Below are positions 6,534 to 7,123 of a stretch of DNA of 7,123 nucleotides, one piece after another. How positions within the stretch are numbered: position 1 is the first letter of the stretch; every line of letters starts with the position of its first letter. The notes beneath the pieces were generated by a model. It did not search any database. It saw only the letters and a program-made list of their open reading frames with translations, and had not been told where the DNA came from. The DNA is from Alphaproteobacteria bacterium (GTDB taxonomy: Bacteria; Pseudomonadota; Alphaproteobacteria; UBA2136; JALTLI01). A program made the position numbers and the translations under genes. The stretch covers positions 1-7,123 of the forward strand of contig JALTLI010000046.1 of NCBI GenBank assembly GCA_027005635.1, read 5' to 3'.

Positions 6534-6815
6534 TTAGTCAGTAAATGCAATGCCATTAAGGCATATTTGCACAGTTATGTTTTCACTCCCCACCTTAACA
6601 ATACGGGGAAGCCCTTTCAGCGTTATAAACGCTGTTTTTTCAGCGGCGTCAAACGCCGCTTGCAGGGTGGAATCATCATCTGCATTAATGCAGATGTAGT
6701 CTCCTGCTTTTTCAACAAAGTTAGCACCAGCAATGGTGGTAACCTCTGCCGCTTGCGCAGCAGAAAAAGAAAAAGAGGATAAAACAAATAATACTACAAT
6801 TGATAAGTTTTTCAT
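6534..6815 (-). CDS. Small secreted protein with two cysteines, unknown family
   Basis: I do not recognise this 93-residue protein. It begins with a clear Sec signal peptide: MKN, hydrophobic core LSIVVLFVLSSFSFS, and AQA (20-22) giving cleavage before A23. The mature part of about 71 residues is acidic in its first half (DDDS at 46-49), has exactly two cysteines (C42, C85) likely to form a disulfide, and ends in a strand-like ENITVQICLNGIAFTD. No membrane helix follows the signal, so a periplasmic or released location is inferred. The start is strongly supported by AGGAGA five bases upstream. Codon use differs from the neighbours, with GCG, GCC, CCC, GGG and CTG codons in an otherwise AT-rich region, and the middle of the gene holds three perfect inverted repeats. 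The next gene upstream encodes a similar two-cysteine secreted protein, suggesting a tandem paralogous pair. The coding call is good because of signal peptide, ribosome binding site and terminator; the function is unknown. Confidence 0.8.
   Translation of the reverse strand: MKNLSIVVLFVLSSFSFSAAQAAEVTTIAGANFVEKAGDYICINADDDSTLQAAFDAAEKTAFITLKGLPRIVKVGSENITVQICLNGIAFTD
6618..6696. repeat. Cluster of three perfect inverted repeats inside the small secreted-protein gene
   Basis: Three perfect inverted repeats occur within 79 bases: a 20-base palindrome CATCTGCATTAATGCAGATG (6677-6696); AGCGGCGT/ACGCCGCT with a three-base loop (6642-6660); and CAGCGTT/AACGCTG with a three-base loop (6618-6634). 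The last two share a GCGTTT core on the coding strand. They are fully inside the reading frame, covering codons for residues 40-47, 52-58 and 61-66, and the palindrome spans Cys42. Two weaker ones lie nearby: TCCCC/GGGGA (6587-6609) and ATGCC/GGCAT (6550-6564). They would fold the mRNA into consecutive hairpins. Whether they are functional or an effect of codon choice is not known. Confidence 0.75.
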
Positions 6816-6868
6816 GGTGATCTCCTATAGGTTACCATGGTTAAAAAAAATTAAGTTAAAGCAATATA

Positions 6869-6896
6869 AATATAAGAACAAAAAAGCAGATTACAA
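6869..6896 (-). promoter_or_regulatory. Possible promoter for the 93-codon small gene
   Basis: On the minus strand, TTGTAA (6896-6891) and TATATT (6874-6869) are 16 bases apart, matching four and five of six consensus bases. It would give a leader of about 45 bases before the start codon. The region is very AT-rich, so chance matches are easy, and the -35 overlaps the possible terminator stem of the preceding gene. The small gene may instead be co-transcribed with that gene. Confidence 0.35.
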
Positions 6897-6907
6897 GCCC
6901 GTAAGCT
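6880..6907 (-). terminator. Possible weak intrinsic terminator of the rightmost small gene
   Basis: Immediately after the stop codon on the minus strand, AGC-TTAC (6907-6901) can pair with GTAA...GCT (6894-6885) around a six-base loop, with a three-base bulge, followed by a run of T (6885-6880). The stem is only seven pairs and interrupted, so termination may be partial or absent, leaving the two small genes as one transcript. Confidence 0.35.
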
Positions 6908-7123
6908 TTATAACCATGTTATTTTTTGGCAAGAATACTGAATACTTAACGTTTTACTGTTATGCACCATGGCAATAAATTGCCTTAGGGCATAAGTTGT
7001 AGTAAAGCTGAATTTTCTTTCTTCAACATTATCACTACAGTAAACATATTGTATTTCCTGCACTTTTTGTTGCGGTGGCATGGGTTGGCTTACATCTGCC
7101 TGAACAGAAAAAGAAGATAAAAT
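6908..7123 (-). CDS. Second small secreted protein with two cysteines (N-terminus cut by the window edge)
   Basis: A minus-strand frame enters at the right edge and stays open for 71 codons to a TAA at 6910-6908. The first visible residues, ILSSFSVQA, look like the end of a signal peptide with cleavage after VQA; the same stretch in the neighbour is VLSSFSFSAAQA. The mature part of about 62 residues starts DVSQPMPPQQK and has exactly two cysteines: one in YVYCSDN, at mature position 20, and one in LSIQYSCQKITWL, six residues from the end. The first cysteine is at mature position 20 in the neighbouring protein too, and both second cysteines follow a strand of the type [IL]-[TS]-[VI]-Q. I therefore read the pair as diverged tandem paralogues secreted to the periplasm or beyond. 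The start codon lies outside the window and I recognise no family. The open length, signal-like end and shared layout support it being a real gene. Confidence 0.68.
   Translation of the reverse strand: MLSSFSVQADVSQPMPPQQKVQEIQYVYCSDNVEERKFSFTTTYALRQFIAMVHNSKTLSIQYSCQKITWL

Noticed and set aside
6618..6640. On the plus strand the CAGCGTT/AACGCTG hairpin is followed by six T, resembling an intrinsic terminator.
   Set aside because: No plus-strand gene ends here; it lies within the minus-strand small gene, and the stem is only seven pairs. It could act only on antisense transcription.
6812..6838. A short upstream open frame (ATG, nine codons including the stop) overlapping the start of the 93-codon gene as ATGA.
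   Set aside because: It has no ribosome binding site and its codons simply read through the strong AGGAGA of the main gene; there is no leader-peptide signature.
6567..6978. Plus-strand open frames across the small secreted genes.
   Set aside because: They are antisense to genes with signal peptides, a good ribosome binding site and a terminator, and their translations show no domain or secretion signal.

Overview
The window is AT-rich (about one-third GC by eye) and bacterial. Three protein signatures point to an alphaproteobacterium. BamD carries the alphaproteobacterial wording through its TPR region (DQGYTQDAL, AGRELMVGRFY, AAVLGYNFPTSQWYKDAY). Der has an alphaproteobacteria-like KH domain (PPTFGVW, LPTSYLRFLSNQIRKEF). 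The leftmost gene ends like an ArsB/NhaD-type permease. The AT bias suggests a streamlined, host-associated or uncultured lineage, but the sequence does not fix the genus.

Left part, plus strand: the 3' end of an ArsB/NhaD-family ion transporter (to 217), then a complete soluble PAS-PAS-GGDEF diguanylate cyclase (297-1610). This gene converges on a long minus-strand block.

Centre, minus strand, read right to left: trpS (tryptophanyl-tRNA synthetase), a UPF0104/LPG-synthase-TM membrane protein, der (ribosome-assembly GTPase), a cytochrome b561, and bamD (outer-membrane assembly lipoprotein). trpS, the membrane protein and der look like one operon, with a 12-nt gap and then a 4-nt ATGA overlap. 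An 89-nt AT-rich gap precedes the cytochrome b561 / bamD pair, whose genes are 1 nt apart. The block is housekeeping in content: translation, ribosome assembly, envelope assembly, membrane redox.

Right part, minus strand: two consecutive small secreted-protein genes, one complete (93 codons) and one cut by the window edge. Neither belongs to a family I recognise. Both predicted mature proteins have exactly two cysteines, the first at mature position 20 and the second close to the C-terminus, so they look like diverged tandem paralogues with one disulfide each. The complete copy is closed by a strong intrinsic terminator and contains three close perfect inverted repeats in a locally GC-richer stretch, unlike its neighbours. 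This is the least ordinary part of the window. Directly after that terminator lies a well-spaced promoter placed so that the trpS mRNA may be leaderless.

I see no tRNA or rRNA gene, CRISPR array, insertion sequence or phage gene. No gene-free stretch exceeds 100 bases.
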